A stretch of 64,000 nt of DNA, from contig JARVLF010000023.1 in assembly GCA_030849465.1 (NCBI GenBank), forward strand, positions 248,001 to 312,000, in the 5' to 3' direction. This document shows, piece after piece, positions 12,026 to 20,107 of the stretch. A model generated the notes under the pieces. The model was given only the letters and a program-made list of their open reading frames with translations. It had not been told where the DNA came from and did not search any database. Positions within the stretch are counted from its first letter, which is position 1. Every line of letters starts with the position of its first letter. The position numbers were made by a program, and so were the translations under genes. The DNA comes from Moesziomyces globuligerus (lineage: Eukaryota; Basidiomycota; Ustilaginomycetes; Ustilaginales; Ustilaginaceae).

Positions 12026-12751
12026 TCAGGCGGCGGTGGCGGCGGGGGCGACGACCTGCTGTTCTGCGATCTTGACGCCGCGCGTCGCATCGTCGCTGAG
12101 GAGGGCGCGGAGGTCGTGGGAGAGCTCGCCCTCGTGCTGCTCCCTGTACTTCTTGAGCAGCTCGATGGTGGTGACCTTGAGGCCCCACTTGGAGGCGAAC
12201 TTGAGGCAGGCGTCTCTGCTGGCGATGCCGCCGTCGGGATCGTCCGGGTCGACGAGTTCGCAGAGCAGGCCTGCGGGTGGGAGGCCGGCGAGCTTGCAGA
12301 GGTCGACGCTAGCTTCGGTGTGGCCCATGCGGACGCGCACGCCGCCGTCGGTGTAGCGCAGAGGATTCATGTGACCGGGGCGGGTAAAGTCGTCGGGCCG
12401 TGCGTGGTGAGCGGGGTCGGCGAGTTGGCGCGAGGTGAGCGCACGGTCGTGCGCCGAGATGCCCGTCGTCGTGCCGTGCTTGTAGTCGACGGTGACCGTA
12501 TACGCCGTCTTGTTCTTCTCGGTGTTGTTCGGCACCATCATCGGGATGCTCAGCTCGGCGACGCGCTCCGGCGTCAGCGAGATGCAGATGAATCCCGACG
12601 TGTGCTGGATGAACCACGCCATCTGCTGCGTCGTACACAGCGCCGCAGAGATGATCAGATCGCCCTCGTTCTCCCGATCCTCGTCGTCGAGCACCACCAC
12701 AAACTTGCCCGCCTTGATGTCCGCCACCGCCGCTTCTATTGAGTCGAACAT
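12026..12751 (-). CDS. RIB3: 3,4-dihydroxy-2-butanone 4-phosphate synthase
   Basis: A 241-residue single-domain enzyme, the normal fungal length. It converts ribulose 5-phosphate to 3,4-dihydroxy-2-butanone 4-phosphate and formate in riboflavin biosynthesis. The metal- and phosphate-binding motifs are all present: 'VVVLDDEDRENEGDLI', 'HGTTTGISAHDRALTSRQLA', 'RPGHMNPL' and 'GHTEASVDLCKLAGLPPAG'. There is no fused GTP cyclohydrolase II domain, as usual in fungi. The ATG at 12749-12751 (MFDSIEAAV) gives the standard N-terminus, although the frame stays open further upstream. The product is soluble and probably cytosolic. Confidence 0.96.
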   Translation of the reverse strand: MFDSIEAAVADIKAGKFVVVLDDEDRENEGDLIISAALCTTQQMAWFIQHTSGFICISLTPERVAELSIPMMVPNNTEKNKTAYTVTVDYKHGTTTGISAHDRALTSRQLADPAHHARPDDFTRPGHMNPLRYTDGGVRVRMGHTEASVDLCKLAGLPPAGLLCELVDPDDPDGGIASRDACLKFASKWGLKVTTIELLKKYREQHEGELSHDLRALLSDDATRGVKIAEQQVVAPAATAA

Positions 12752-12783
12752 GCTTGCGTGAAAGAAAGAGGGGGAAGCGGGTA

Positions 12784-12823
12784 TCTTGGGTCCTCTTGGG
12801 TCCTCTTGGGTCCTCTTGGGTCC
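12784..12823. repeat. decamer tandem repeat, 4 exact copies
   Basis: Four perfect copies of TCTTGGGTCC lie 33-72 bp upstream of the RIB3 start codon, so probably in its leader or core promoter. The minus-strand unit is GGACCCAAGA. Confidence 0.9.
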
Positions 12824-13030
12824 TCGAACGGGGAGAGATCCAGCGCCGGGAGCGGGGTGTCGATGGAGTACCGGTGGAGGGAACAAGGGAAGGAGAAGGG
12901 GGGATGAGGATGTGGATGTGGATCTTATGGTCGAGTGGAGCGGGCGAGCAAAGCTGACACGGGAGAGAAGCCGACCGGTTACAGCAGCGGCAACTGCGTC
13001 CGGACCTGAGGTTCTCGACTCTCTCAGACG

Positions 13031-13050
13031 ACTCGACTCGACTCGACTCG
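13031..13050. repeat. pentamer tandem repeat (ACTCG)4
   Basis: Four perfect copies of ACTCG about 280 bp upstream of the RIB3 start codon. A simple microsatellite. Confidence 0.9.
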
Positions 13051-13551
13051 GCTGGCCCGCATCTTCTGGTTGGCTCAGGTGGGACGCGGACAAGAAGAAT
13101 CACTGCTGAAAGCCCAGCCATCCGGGACCCTTTTTTTCTCCAACAATGTGCGATTCTACATCTCCACATGACTCCTCCGCGTGCTGCTCCATGCCTTCGG
13201 GGTTAGCCCGAGGCCCAACCTCCGTCGTCTCCGGCCTGCCCGCGGTCGCCATCCATGGCCGTCGCACTCCCAAGCATCCTCAGCAATCGAAACGATGATC
13301 ACCCGCCATCCCGGATTATCACATAAAGCCCCCTCCGGCTTCATCACCATTAGCTAAGGCACACATCCACACCTCCGTCATAGCCACGCACGTCGAATTC
13401 ATACACACCGCGGACATCGTCCATCGTCCTTCGCACTCACACCAGAACCACAAGAGCACATCCCATCAAGTTCCGCAATCAATTGAGATGAATCGAGTAT
13501 GCCCTGATGACGACCGATTGCACCTCACCAGGCAGCGCCGAGCGAGGCAGC

Positions 13552-16500
13552 CTACTCCATCTCGAGCAGCGCCATCTCCTCGTCGCTGTCGATCATGTCG
13601 TTGGTGACGCGCGCCTTCTTGGTCCGCTTCTGCACCGGCTTCTTCTTGCGTGGTGCCTCGTCCTCGCCTGCGTCCTCGTCGCTGCTCTCGTCAAACACGC
13701 CCTTGCGGCTCTTGCTCCTCCCGCCCTTGTTCCCATCGCTGTCATCATCGTTGTTGTTCGCCTCTTCCTCCTCGTCCGTGTCGCGCGCCTTGGCTCGCTT
13801 GAGACTCTTGCGGCGCTTCTTGCCCTCGTCCTTGGACTTGCGCGACGACGACGACGATTTCTTCGACTTGGCCAGCTTGGCCAGCTTGGACGTCTTGCCG
13901 CTACGCGTGCCGCCGGCCTCGCCCTCTTCGGCCAGCAGCTTGGCGCCGTTGCGGATGATCTCCTCGTCGCCGTCCTCGTCGTCCTCCGCCTGGCTGCTCT
14001 CGCTCCCGCTCGCCGCACCGCCAAACAGCGCATCGTCGTCCGACTCGTCGTCGCTCTCCACTTCCTTCTTGCTGCTGCTCTTCTTCTTCGCCTTGCCTGC
14101 CGCCCGCTTGCGCTTCTTGCCCTTCTCCGCCGCAGCGTCCGGCGCATCCTCCTCGCCCGACGTCACGTCGTCCCGCTTGGCCCGCCGGCGCGGCTCCTTC
14201 TCGGGCGTCGCCTCGCGCAGGTACTCGATCTTGGCCGCCTCTTCTCGCAACGCCTTGCGCTTCTCGGCCATCTGCTCCACCTGCGCCCGATACTCCTCCT
14301 CCTTGCGGATCCGCTCCTGCTCCCGCGCCAGCTCCTTCTCCCGTCGCGCAGCCACCACCGCCTCCTTCTGCTTCTGCATCTCGGCCTCGTAGCTCTCCTG
14401 GTCCGCCAGCACCTGCGCCGCTCGCTGCAGCAGCGACGACGCTCCGTACTTGCCACGCTGCTCCACAACGTCCGCCGTCATCCACAGCAGCTGCCCGCGC
14501 TTGGCCGCCTCCAGCAGCGCACCCTCGCGGCCGAGCGGCGTCTCCTGCGGTGCGCCCGCATCCGCCGCAGCCACCAGCAGCGGCTGGACACGCTGCACCG
14601 CCGCAATCGCATCGCGCAGCGCCTGCGCCGTCTTGCGGTCCTTCTGCAGGTCGAACAGCATCTGCAGCCCCTTGTGCGCCGTCACCGCATAGTTGTATTC
14701 GATCTGGCGGCACTCGGCGTGGCGATCGCCACGCTCCTCGATGACGAGCGTGCGCGCCTCTTCCAGATGCGCCAGCGAGCTCTGCAGGCTGGCAAACGAC
14801 TTTGTCTTCATGCCGATCGCGTATTCGGCGCGCGCCACGTACTGCACCACCGCCGCGCGCGTGCTGCCGCTCGAGCGCTTCGAGGCGAGCTCGTACGACT
14901 TGTGCGCTCGCTCGTACTCCTCCTTCTGCATCAGCACGTGGCCCATGCACACGTGCACGCTCGCCTCGTCGCGCACCTCGCGCAGCTTGCCCAGGATCGC
15001 AAACGCCTCGTCGGCGTTCTTCTTGCGACGCTCGTCCGGCGCTCCGCCCAGCACGTCCGGCAGCGTCAACGACGTGCCACCGGCCATCTCGGCAAACGCA
15101 TCCTCGGCAACCAGGATCGCCATGCCCTGCGCTGCAAAGGCGCAGCGCGCATCCTCGGCCAGCGCCTTGTCCATGAGGTCCGTAGCGCGTGTCATGTTCT
15201 TGCTGCGTTCCGCCTTGGCCGTGGGGCCGGCGGCGTGGATGGCCAGCTGGTAGTACGCCCAGCCGAGCGAGGCGAGCGTGTGCGGATCGCGTCGACCCAT
15301 CTCGACCGCCGCTTTAGCCGCAGCGGGGCCGCCGAATGCCGCTTGCGCCGCCTTGTCGAGATTGCTGGCAAACAGACGCGCGGTGAACTCCTTGATCGCC
15401 GCCCAGGACGGCGTGGGGCTCGCAGCGAACTCGCCGGCAAGGAAGCAAATGTAGGTGGCGCGCGTGTCGAGATTGGCCGGGTCCGAGTCGAGTGCCTCCT
15501 TGAGCAGCGCGTTGGCCGCGTCGCGTCTGGCTTTCAGCTTGGCTGCCGCCTCGGGACCCACTGCATCGGCAGGCACCTGAGACACGTTGAGGATGGCCAG
15601 GCGCACCTTGGCGTCGATGTACTCTGGGTGGACGCGCAGCAGCGCGTTGTACGCCTGACGAGCCACGTCGACGTTGTCGGCCGCCTCGTTGGCGCGGCCG
15701 AGGTTGTAAGAGGCGATGAGCTTGACCGCATCCAGGGTGTTCTGAGCCTCGAGGCGGACGGTGGTCGCGGCTGCGGGGGCGACCGAGGCGCTAAAGGCAG
15801 TGTGCGCTTCGGCAGCCGCGGTGACTGCCGACTCGAGGCGCGAAATGGCGCGTTGAAGCAACCAGGCGCGTTCCTCATCGCGCTGCGGGTCGCTAGTGGG
15901 GATATCGGTGGCGCGCATCGCGAGCACAGCACCCAGACACGTCTGGAGGCTGGCGAGCAGCGCCGCGTTGACGGCCGCTTCGTCGTCCTCGCTGGCGCCC
16001 CCGGCCTGTTCGCGCGCGTGTGCCTTAGCCTGGGCGAGCTCGAGCGCCTCTGCATAGGCCGAGGTGGCGCGCGCGAGATCCTCGGTCTGGAGGAGCTCGG
16101 CGAACTCGACGCGGGTGAGCGGGTCGGCGCCGAGACTGGCGATGGCCTCGAGCGCGGTCTTGGAGAGGTCCTCTGTGCGGATGGAGAGTGAAGCCTTGGC
16201 GAGGGCAGCAGGCACGTCGTTAGCCGCATCGGCCGTCGCTGCCGATGCGTCGGCGGGCGAGGCGGAGGGGAAGTCGTCCTGTGCGGCAAAGAGGGCCTGG
16301 GGGCCGTAGGCGTCGAGCTTGGCGGCCTCGATGAGGCGGAGCGTGCGATCGAGGATGATGCGTGCGCGCTCGGCATCCTGGTGTCGCTCGGCAGGGGTGG
16401 CACCAGGATTGGACTGGGCGCGGAGACTGGCGGCCAGCAGGGAAAGCTCGATGGTCTGTGTGGGCGAGACCGAGTTGGCTGGCCGGGAGGTGAGCACGTC

Positions 16501-17880
16501 GAGCGTGTTGATGGCGGCGAGCGGGTCTCGGTTCGCGACCTGGCACTGAGCGAGGCCGAGGCTGGCGAGGGAGAGGTAGAGGTTGAGCTGGGCGTTGCTG
16601 GGCGCGCTGGCGGCGGTGGCGCTGTTGAGGACGCGGGTGACGTCCTCGGCGACGCGCGAGTAGTAGCGCTGCGCCTGGAGGCGGAGCTCGGGCTGGGTAG
16701 CGTTGATGGAGAGCTGGGAAGCGAGGTGTGCGGCGCGGGCGTACACGAGCTGGGCGTAGTTGACGCCGGTGCGTACCTCTGCGTACTGGATGGCGTGCTC
16801 TCCGAGCTTGAGCGCGGTGGTGTAGTGCGCCATGGCAGCCTGCTCGACCTCGATGGTGGGGCCGGGCTGGGCCTCTGCCTGTGCGGCTCTGCTGATGAAG
16901 TAGTCGCACATGGCGATGGCAGCGGTGGCGTTCTTCTTGTCGAGCTTCCAGCTGTGTTGGAGGCTGCTCATGCCCTCGGTGTAAGCGAGCTCGCGTGCCT
17001 GCTCTTCGGAGCGGTCGACGTGGGCGCCAAAGGTGCCGGGGACGAGACGCGCGGTCTGCTTGGCCAAGTTGAGACTGGAGATGCCGAGGAGGAGGTGAGC
17101 GGCGGCGTTGTTGGCGTTCAACTGGGTGGCGCGTTTCCAAGCCTTCCTGGCGGGGTCGTGATGGCCGAGGCCCCAGAGGCAGAGACCGATGCCGACGCGG
17201 GGGTCGGGGCCGCGCCATCCGAGGATGTCGGCGTCCTTGTTGGCGTTTGCCTGCACGAGGAGGCTGACCTCGAGCGCATGCTGGTAGAGCTTGAGCGCAG
17301 GCGCATACTGGCGCTTGCGCAGGAGGATGGAAGCCTTTGCGAGCAGTGCGAGAGCATGCCTGGGATGCGCGTTGAGGATGGCGTCAAGGAGGACGAGTGC
17401 GCCTTCGTTCTGGCCGGTGGTGGTGAGGAAGATGGCGCGTGCGAGCTGGTTGATGTGGTGCTTGGGGTCGAGCTCGTGTGCCTGCGTCTGATTTTGGGAA
17501 GCGTCTCGGTAGAAGGCGTCCTTGCTCTGCTGGTTGTCGAGGCGCTGGTAGCGCGCGTCGTTGAGGATGAACTTGGGAGCGGTGCGGGCAGAGTTGAGCG
17601 AGACGGCAGCCAGGAAGGCGCGCAGCGGGATGGTCTCGTTGGGCTTGTAGGAGGCGAGGACCTGGACACCCTTTGAGGCGACCTGCACAGCCTCCTGGAA
17701 GCGGTTTTCGATGGCGAGCTGGGATGCGAGACGGGTCCAGTACTTGGAGGGCGGACGTTCGTAGACGAGCGCCTCCAAGAAGACCTGGATGTCTTCTGCG
17801 GGAGGAAGCGGGTCGAGGTCGAGCGAGATGGACTCGTTGACCGCGACGGGCAGATCGAGCGTCCTGTTGCGCGGCGGCAT
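13552..17880 (-). CDS. CTR9: Paf1 complex TPR subunit Ctr9
   Basis: A 1442-residue single-exon protein, longer than yeast (1077) or human (1173) Ctr9. Ctr9 is the scaffold of the Paf1 complex, which travels with RNA polymerase II and promotes H2B ubiquitination and H3K4/K36 methylation. The N-terminus has the family's acidic-hydrophobic strand (LDLPVAVNESISLDLDPLP). Tandem TPR repeats run through about residues 50-1100, for example 'LARAIFLTTTGQNEGALVL', 'ALLAKASILLRKRQYAPALK' and 'SYNLGRANEAADNVDVARQA'. A long charged coiled coil follows (KQKEAVVAARREKELAREQE). The tail is an acidic/lysine-rich disordered region with serine-aspartate blocks. The ATG at 17878-17880 is about 200 bp from the left LTR of the retrotransposon. 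Confidence 0.93.
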   Translation of the reverse strand: MPPRNRTLDLPVAVNESISLDLDPLPPAEDIQVFLEALVYERPPSKYWTRLASQLAIENRFQEAVQVASKGVQVLASYKPNETIPLRAFLAAVSLNSARTAPKFILNDARYQRLDNQQSKDAFYRDASQNQTQAHELDPKHHINQLARAIFLTTTGQNEGALVLLDAILNAHPRHALALLAKASILLRKRQYAPALKLYQHALEVSLLVQANANKDADILGWRGPDPRVGIGLCLWGLGHHDPARKAWKRATQLNANNAAAHLLLGISSLNLAKQTARLVPGTFGAHVDRSEEQARELAYTEGMSSLQHSWKLDKKNATAAIAMCDYFISRAAQAEAQPGPTIEVEQAAMAHYTTALKLGEHAIQYAEVRTGVNYAQLVYARAAHLASQLSINATQPELRLQAQRYYSRVAEDVTRVLNSATAASAPSNAQLNLYLSLASLGLAQCQVANRDPLAAINTLDVLTSRPANSVSPTQTIELSLLAASLRAQSNPGATPAERHQDAERARIILDRTLRLIEAAKLDAYGPQALFAAQDDFPSASPADASAATADAANDVPAALAKASLSIRTEDLSKTALEAIASLGADPLTRVEFAELLQTEDLARATSAYAEALELAQAKAHAREQAGGASEDDEAAVNAALLASLQTCLGAVLAMRATDIPTSDPQRDEERAWLLQRAISRLESAVTAAAEAHTAFSASVAPAAATTVRLEAQNTLDAVKLIASYNLGRANEAADNVDVARQAYNALLRVHPEYIDAKVRLAILNVSQVPADAVGPEAAAKLKARRDAANALLKEALDSDPANLDTRATYICFLAGEFAASPTPSWAAIKEFTARLFASNLDKAAQAAFGGPAAAKAAVEMGRRDPHTLASLGWAYYQLAIHAAGPTAKAERSKNMTRATDLMDKALAEDARCAFAAQGMAILVAEDAFAEMAGGTSLTLPDVLGGAPDERRKKNADEAFAILGKLREVRDEASVHVCMGHVLMQKEEYERAHKSYELASKRSSGSTRAAVVQYVARAEYAIGMKTKSFASLQSSLAHLEEARTLVIEERGDRHAECRQIEYNYAVTAHKGLQMLFDLQKDRKTAQALRDAIAAVQRVQPLLVAAADAGAPQETPLGREGALLEAAKRGQLLWMTADVVEQRGKYGASSLLQRAAQVLADQESYEAEMQKQKEAVVAARREKELAREQERIRKEEEYRAQVEQMAEKRKALREEAAKIEYLREATPEKEPRRRAKRDDVTSGEEDAPDAAAEKGKKRKRAAGKAKKKSSSKKEVESDDESDDDALFGGAASGSESSQAEDDEDGDEEIIRNGAKLLAEEGEAGGTRSGKTSKLAKLAKSKKSSSSSRKSKDEGKKRRKSLKRAKARDTDEEEEANNNDDDSDGNKGGRSKSRKGVFDESSDEDAGEDEAPRKKKPVQKRTKKARVTNDMIDSDEEMALLEME

Positions 17881-18075
17881 GATGGACGTATGCTAGCAGC
17901 CGGGGAACGCGACGGCTGCAGGATGCGGATGAGGAGCTGATGAGGAGCTGATGAGGAGCAGAAGCAAGAGAGAGAGTCCAAGATGGCCGATGCGAGCTCC
18001 ATCCGCGCTCGCATTCGTTGCGATGCGCCTTTGCCCAGTCAAGAAGACTCTCCCTCTCCGCTCGGTGGGTCCGAT

Positions 18076-18079
18076 CAGC
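18076..18079. repeat. target-site duplication CAGC (left copy)
   Basis: CAGC directly precedes the left LTR and directly follows the right LTR (23859-23862). This fits a 4-bp target-site duplication. Four bases can match by chance (about 1 in 256), but it agrees with the TG...CA ends of the LTRs. Confidence 0.6.
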
Positions 18080-18177
18080 TGTATTATGACTCATTTCTAG
18101 ACGCGCTCGACGCGCGTCCCCTTGTAATTCAACTACCATCCCCTTGCCCCGGCTGACTCGACGCGTGCTCGACAACA
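18080..18177 (+). repeat. 5' LTR (98 bp)
   Basis: Begins TGTATTATGACTC and ends TGCTCGACAACA. It is identical over its full length to 23761-23858. At 98 bp it is far shorter than the few-hundred-base LTRs usual for gypsy elements. It contains three TCGA sites. Confidence 0.96.
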
Positions 18178-18179
18178 CT

Positions 18180-18192
18180 TGGTAGCTTCTGC
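18180..18192 (+). promoter_or_regulatory. primer-binding site, tRNA-iMet-like
   Basis: TGGTAGCTTCTGC lies 2 nt after the LTR. TGG pairs with a tRNA 3' CCA end, and TGGTAGC matches the start of the initiator-Met primer site used by Ty1/copia-type elements (TGGTAGCGCC in yeast). The remaining bases would need to match the host initiator tRNA acceptor stem, which is not in this window. Confidence 0.65.
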
Positions 18193-18230
18193 AATCTCGA
18201 TACATCATAGAAAAGTAAACACTCTACAAG

Positions 18231-19289
18231 ATGTCAAACAACCAGACAAGCAACAACACCGTGAACTCGGTGCCCACGACAGAGCGTCGTAGCGCTAGAA
18301 TAGCCGCATCGATGGCCACCCAAGGCGAAGGTGATCCATCGAGGGATGGGAGCGAGATCGAGTTCCTTCGACAGATGGTCATAGAGCTGTCTACCCAAGT
18401 CAGGGAGCTTCGATCTACCGCTCAACCCAATCAAGCTGGGAACAGACTGGTCAGTACTCGACCTGCGTTCTTCGATGGAACGGTAGAGGACAACGCAGTT
18501 CGAATGTGGATCATGCAAGTTAGAGACTGCGTTAGTCTCCTCGAGATACAGGGTGCACTGCCCACAGAACTCGAGAAGATCCTCTATGCTGCCAACAGCT
18601 TGACTGGTTCAGCCAAAGAAGCTTGGGCCATCGAACGTTCTAAGCTGGAACGAACTTTCGATGATACCGCAAGCCCTGGAACCGAGACCAATCTATTCCA
18701 GAAACTGACCTTCGATCAGTTCATCAACTGGATTAGAACGGAGTTCGAGGATATCAATGCGGTTCACAAGCGCCGACGAGACTACGATAATTGTGTCCAA
18801 GGCAAGAGACCGGTGGGGGAGTATCTCATCGAGTTCTCTAAGTTTGCCGAACGCATTGATCCCCCTATCCCCGAATCTCTAAGGGTCGAGAAGTTCAGGA
18901 AAGGTCTGAACAGGGAAGTTCTGAACCGACTTAGCCTCGTACCTGACGAGCCTACCACTCTAAGGGCACTTGCTCGATTTGCCGATAAGATCTACAGCCG
19001 GTTTCTCGATGATCAGGCAGTCGAGAGAGCTTCGAGGTCGTTTCAAAACCAGCCCAGGGTTCAGATGTCTTCCCCTGCCCAAGGTAAATCGAACCAAGGT
19101 CGAGCAAATCAAGGCAACCAGGCCAAGCTCGAATTCATGAAGCGCTGCAAGCGGAACAATCTATGCTTCAAATGTGGTCAGGCAGGACATCGATCCTCTG
19201 ACTGTGTCATCACAGTTCCACAAGGGCGTCGATTGACCTTGATCGAAGAAACACCTGCGCAGTTGGGAAATGGTCAGGATCGAGTGTGA
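18231..19289 (+). CDS. retrotransposon Gag
   Basis: 352 residues. The central part is a Retrotrans_gag-type helical domain (about residues 80-260, including 'VRMWIMQVRDCVSLLE' and 'RVEKFRKGLNREVLNRLS'). A CCHC zinc knuckle, CFKCGQAGHRSSDC, lies at about residues 312-325. Gag forms the virus-like particle and binds the element RNA. It ends with TGA at 19287-19289, just downstream of a -1 slippery heptamer, and overlaps the protease frame. The start is the first ATG after the primer site. Confidence 0.93.
   Translation: MSNNQTSNNTVNSVPTTERRSARIAASMATQGEGDPSRDGSEIEFLRQMVIELSTQVRELRSTAQPNQAGNRLVSTRPAFFDGTVEDNAVRMWIMQVRDCVSLLEIQGALPTELEKILYAANSLTGSAKEAWAIERSKLERTFDDTASPGTETNLFQKLTFDQFINWIRTEFEDINAVHKRRRDYDNCVQGKRPVGEYLIEFSKFAERIDPPIPESLRVEKFRKGLNREVLNRLSLVPDEPTTLRALARFADKIYSRFLDDQAVERASRSFQNQPRVQMSSPAQGKSNQGRANQGNQAKLEFMKRCKRNNLCFKCGQAGHRSSDCVITVPQGRRLTLIEETPAQLGNGQDRV
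19265..19271 (+). promoter_or_regulatory. -1 ribosomal frameshift site GGGAAAT
   Basis: GGGAAAT reads in the gag frame as G GGA AAT, which fits the X XXY YYZ rule for -1 slippage. The protease frame is exactly -1 relative to gag and is open from this heptamer onward. The gag stop lies 15 nt downstream. The closely related heptamer GGGAAAC is used by some retroviruses. Confidence 0.7.
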
Positions 19290-20107
19290 GTCAGGGAGCT
19301 CTCGATCAAAGCGCTGCCCTTGACAACAGAACATCAACATCGATCGAACAAGATTTGGTTCGAAGGGTTCGACACCTCAATGTTGTAGCAAATCAAGAAA
19401 ATCCTGGAGATTTTTGCTTGATCGAACTACAGGTCAGAGTCGAAGGTCGCTCCTTCAAGGCTCTGATTGACACTGGTGCATCTCGAACCTTTGTATCAAG
19501 ATCTTTGGTGGACACAATCCCGCTTCGAGTAGAAGCTGAAGGTCCACAAGCACAGGTAAAGCTGGCAGATGGTTCAGGTCTTCAAGTCGAAGGAACCGTA
19601 CAGCTTAGAATGGAGCTAGATGGCTTCGAATATCCAACGAAAGCATTGGTGCTGCGGATGCCACACCATGACTTGATCTTAGGTATCGAGTGGCTTAGAG
19701 CAAATCAAGTCAACCTCGATTTTGAGACGAACATAGTCAGCTTTCGATTCGAGGATGGAACCATCAAGCAGGCTCTAATGGGCAGACGATCAGATCGTGT
19801 TTTGCTGTTGGACAGCATAGACAACATGGATCGGCCCCTAGATCTCCTTGATCATAAGGAGATGAACTCGATCATGAAGAAGGAGAGTCACTGCTTCCTT
19901 CTAGTGGTGCGAGAGGATCTCGAGGTCAATCTTGATGGCTATACAGCCAAGGTTGAAGACTCGAAGATCAAATCAATCCTCAAGAAGTATGGGAATGTCT
20001 TTCGAACAGACATACCAGAGGATGAGAGGATCGAGTCTATTCCGATGCTTCGACAACTTCAAGATAGCATCATCTGCACAGGAGAGGAAGGACCAAAGAA
20101 CATTTGA
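19268..20107 (+). CDS. retrotransposon aspartic protease (start of pol)
   Basis: Reached by -1 frameshifting from gag; there is no ATG at the start of this frame. It contains the retropepsin motif 'KALIDTGASRTFVSRSL' (catalytic D of DTG) and later 'DLILGIEWLRANQVNLDF', the usual second conserved strand of gypsy proteases. The frame ends at TGA 20105-20107 and then continues open, in the same frame, into reverse transcriptase. Confidence 0.85.
   Translation, partial: KWSGSSVSQGALDQSAALDNRTSTSIEQDLVRRVRHLNVVANQENPGDFCLIELQVRVEGRSFKALIDTGASRTFVSRSLVDTIPLRVEAEGPQAQVKLADGSGLQVEGTVQLRMELDGFEYPTKALVLRMPHHDLILGIEWLRANQVNLDFETNIVSFRFEDGTIKQALMGRRSDRVLLLDSIDNMDRPLDLLDHKEMNSIMKKESHCFLLVVREDLEVNLDGYTAKVEDSKIKSILKKYGNVFRTDIPEDERIESIPMLRQLQDSIICTGEEGPKNI
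20105..20107 (+). other. in-frame TGA between protease and reverse transcriptase
   Basis: The only stop codon in about 3.7 kb of pol. The context is ATT TGA GCA. A C-to-T change of CGA would create it, and the C would have sat inside a TCGA site, the tetranucleotide otherwise abundant in this element. It is either an inactivating mutation or a readthrough codon; the following G is not a known strong readthrough context. Confidence 0.85.

Larger units (their letters stand above)
12752..13551. other. intergenic between RIB3 and CTR9
   Basis: 800 bp holding the RIB3 leader and promoter (with two small tandem repeats listed separately) and the 3' flank of CTR9. No further gene is seen. Confidence 0.5.

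Noticed and set aside
13507..16191. 894-codon plus-strand frame opposite CTR9
   Set aside because: Leu/Arg-rich shadow of the CTR9 reading frame with no family features.
18080..18178. LTR of 99 bp instead of 98
   Set aside because: One extra C matches at both 3' ends, but ending at CA keeps the TG...CA rule and gives a 4-bp rather than 3-bp target duplication.
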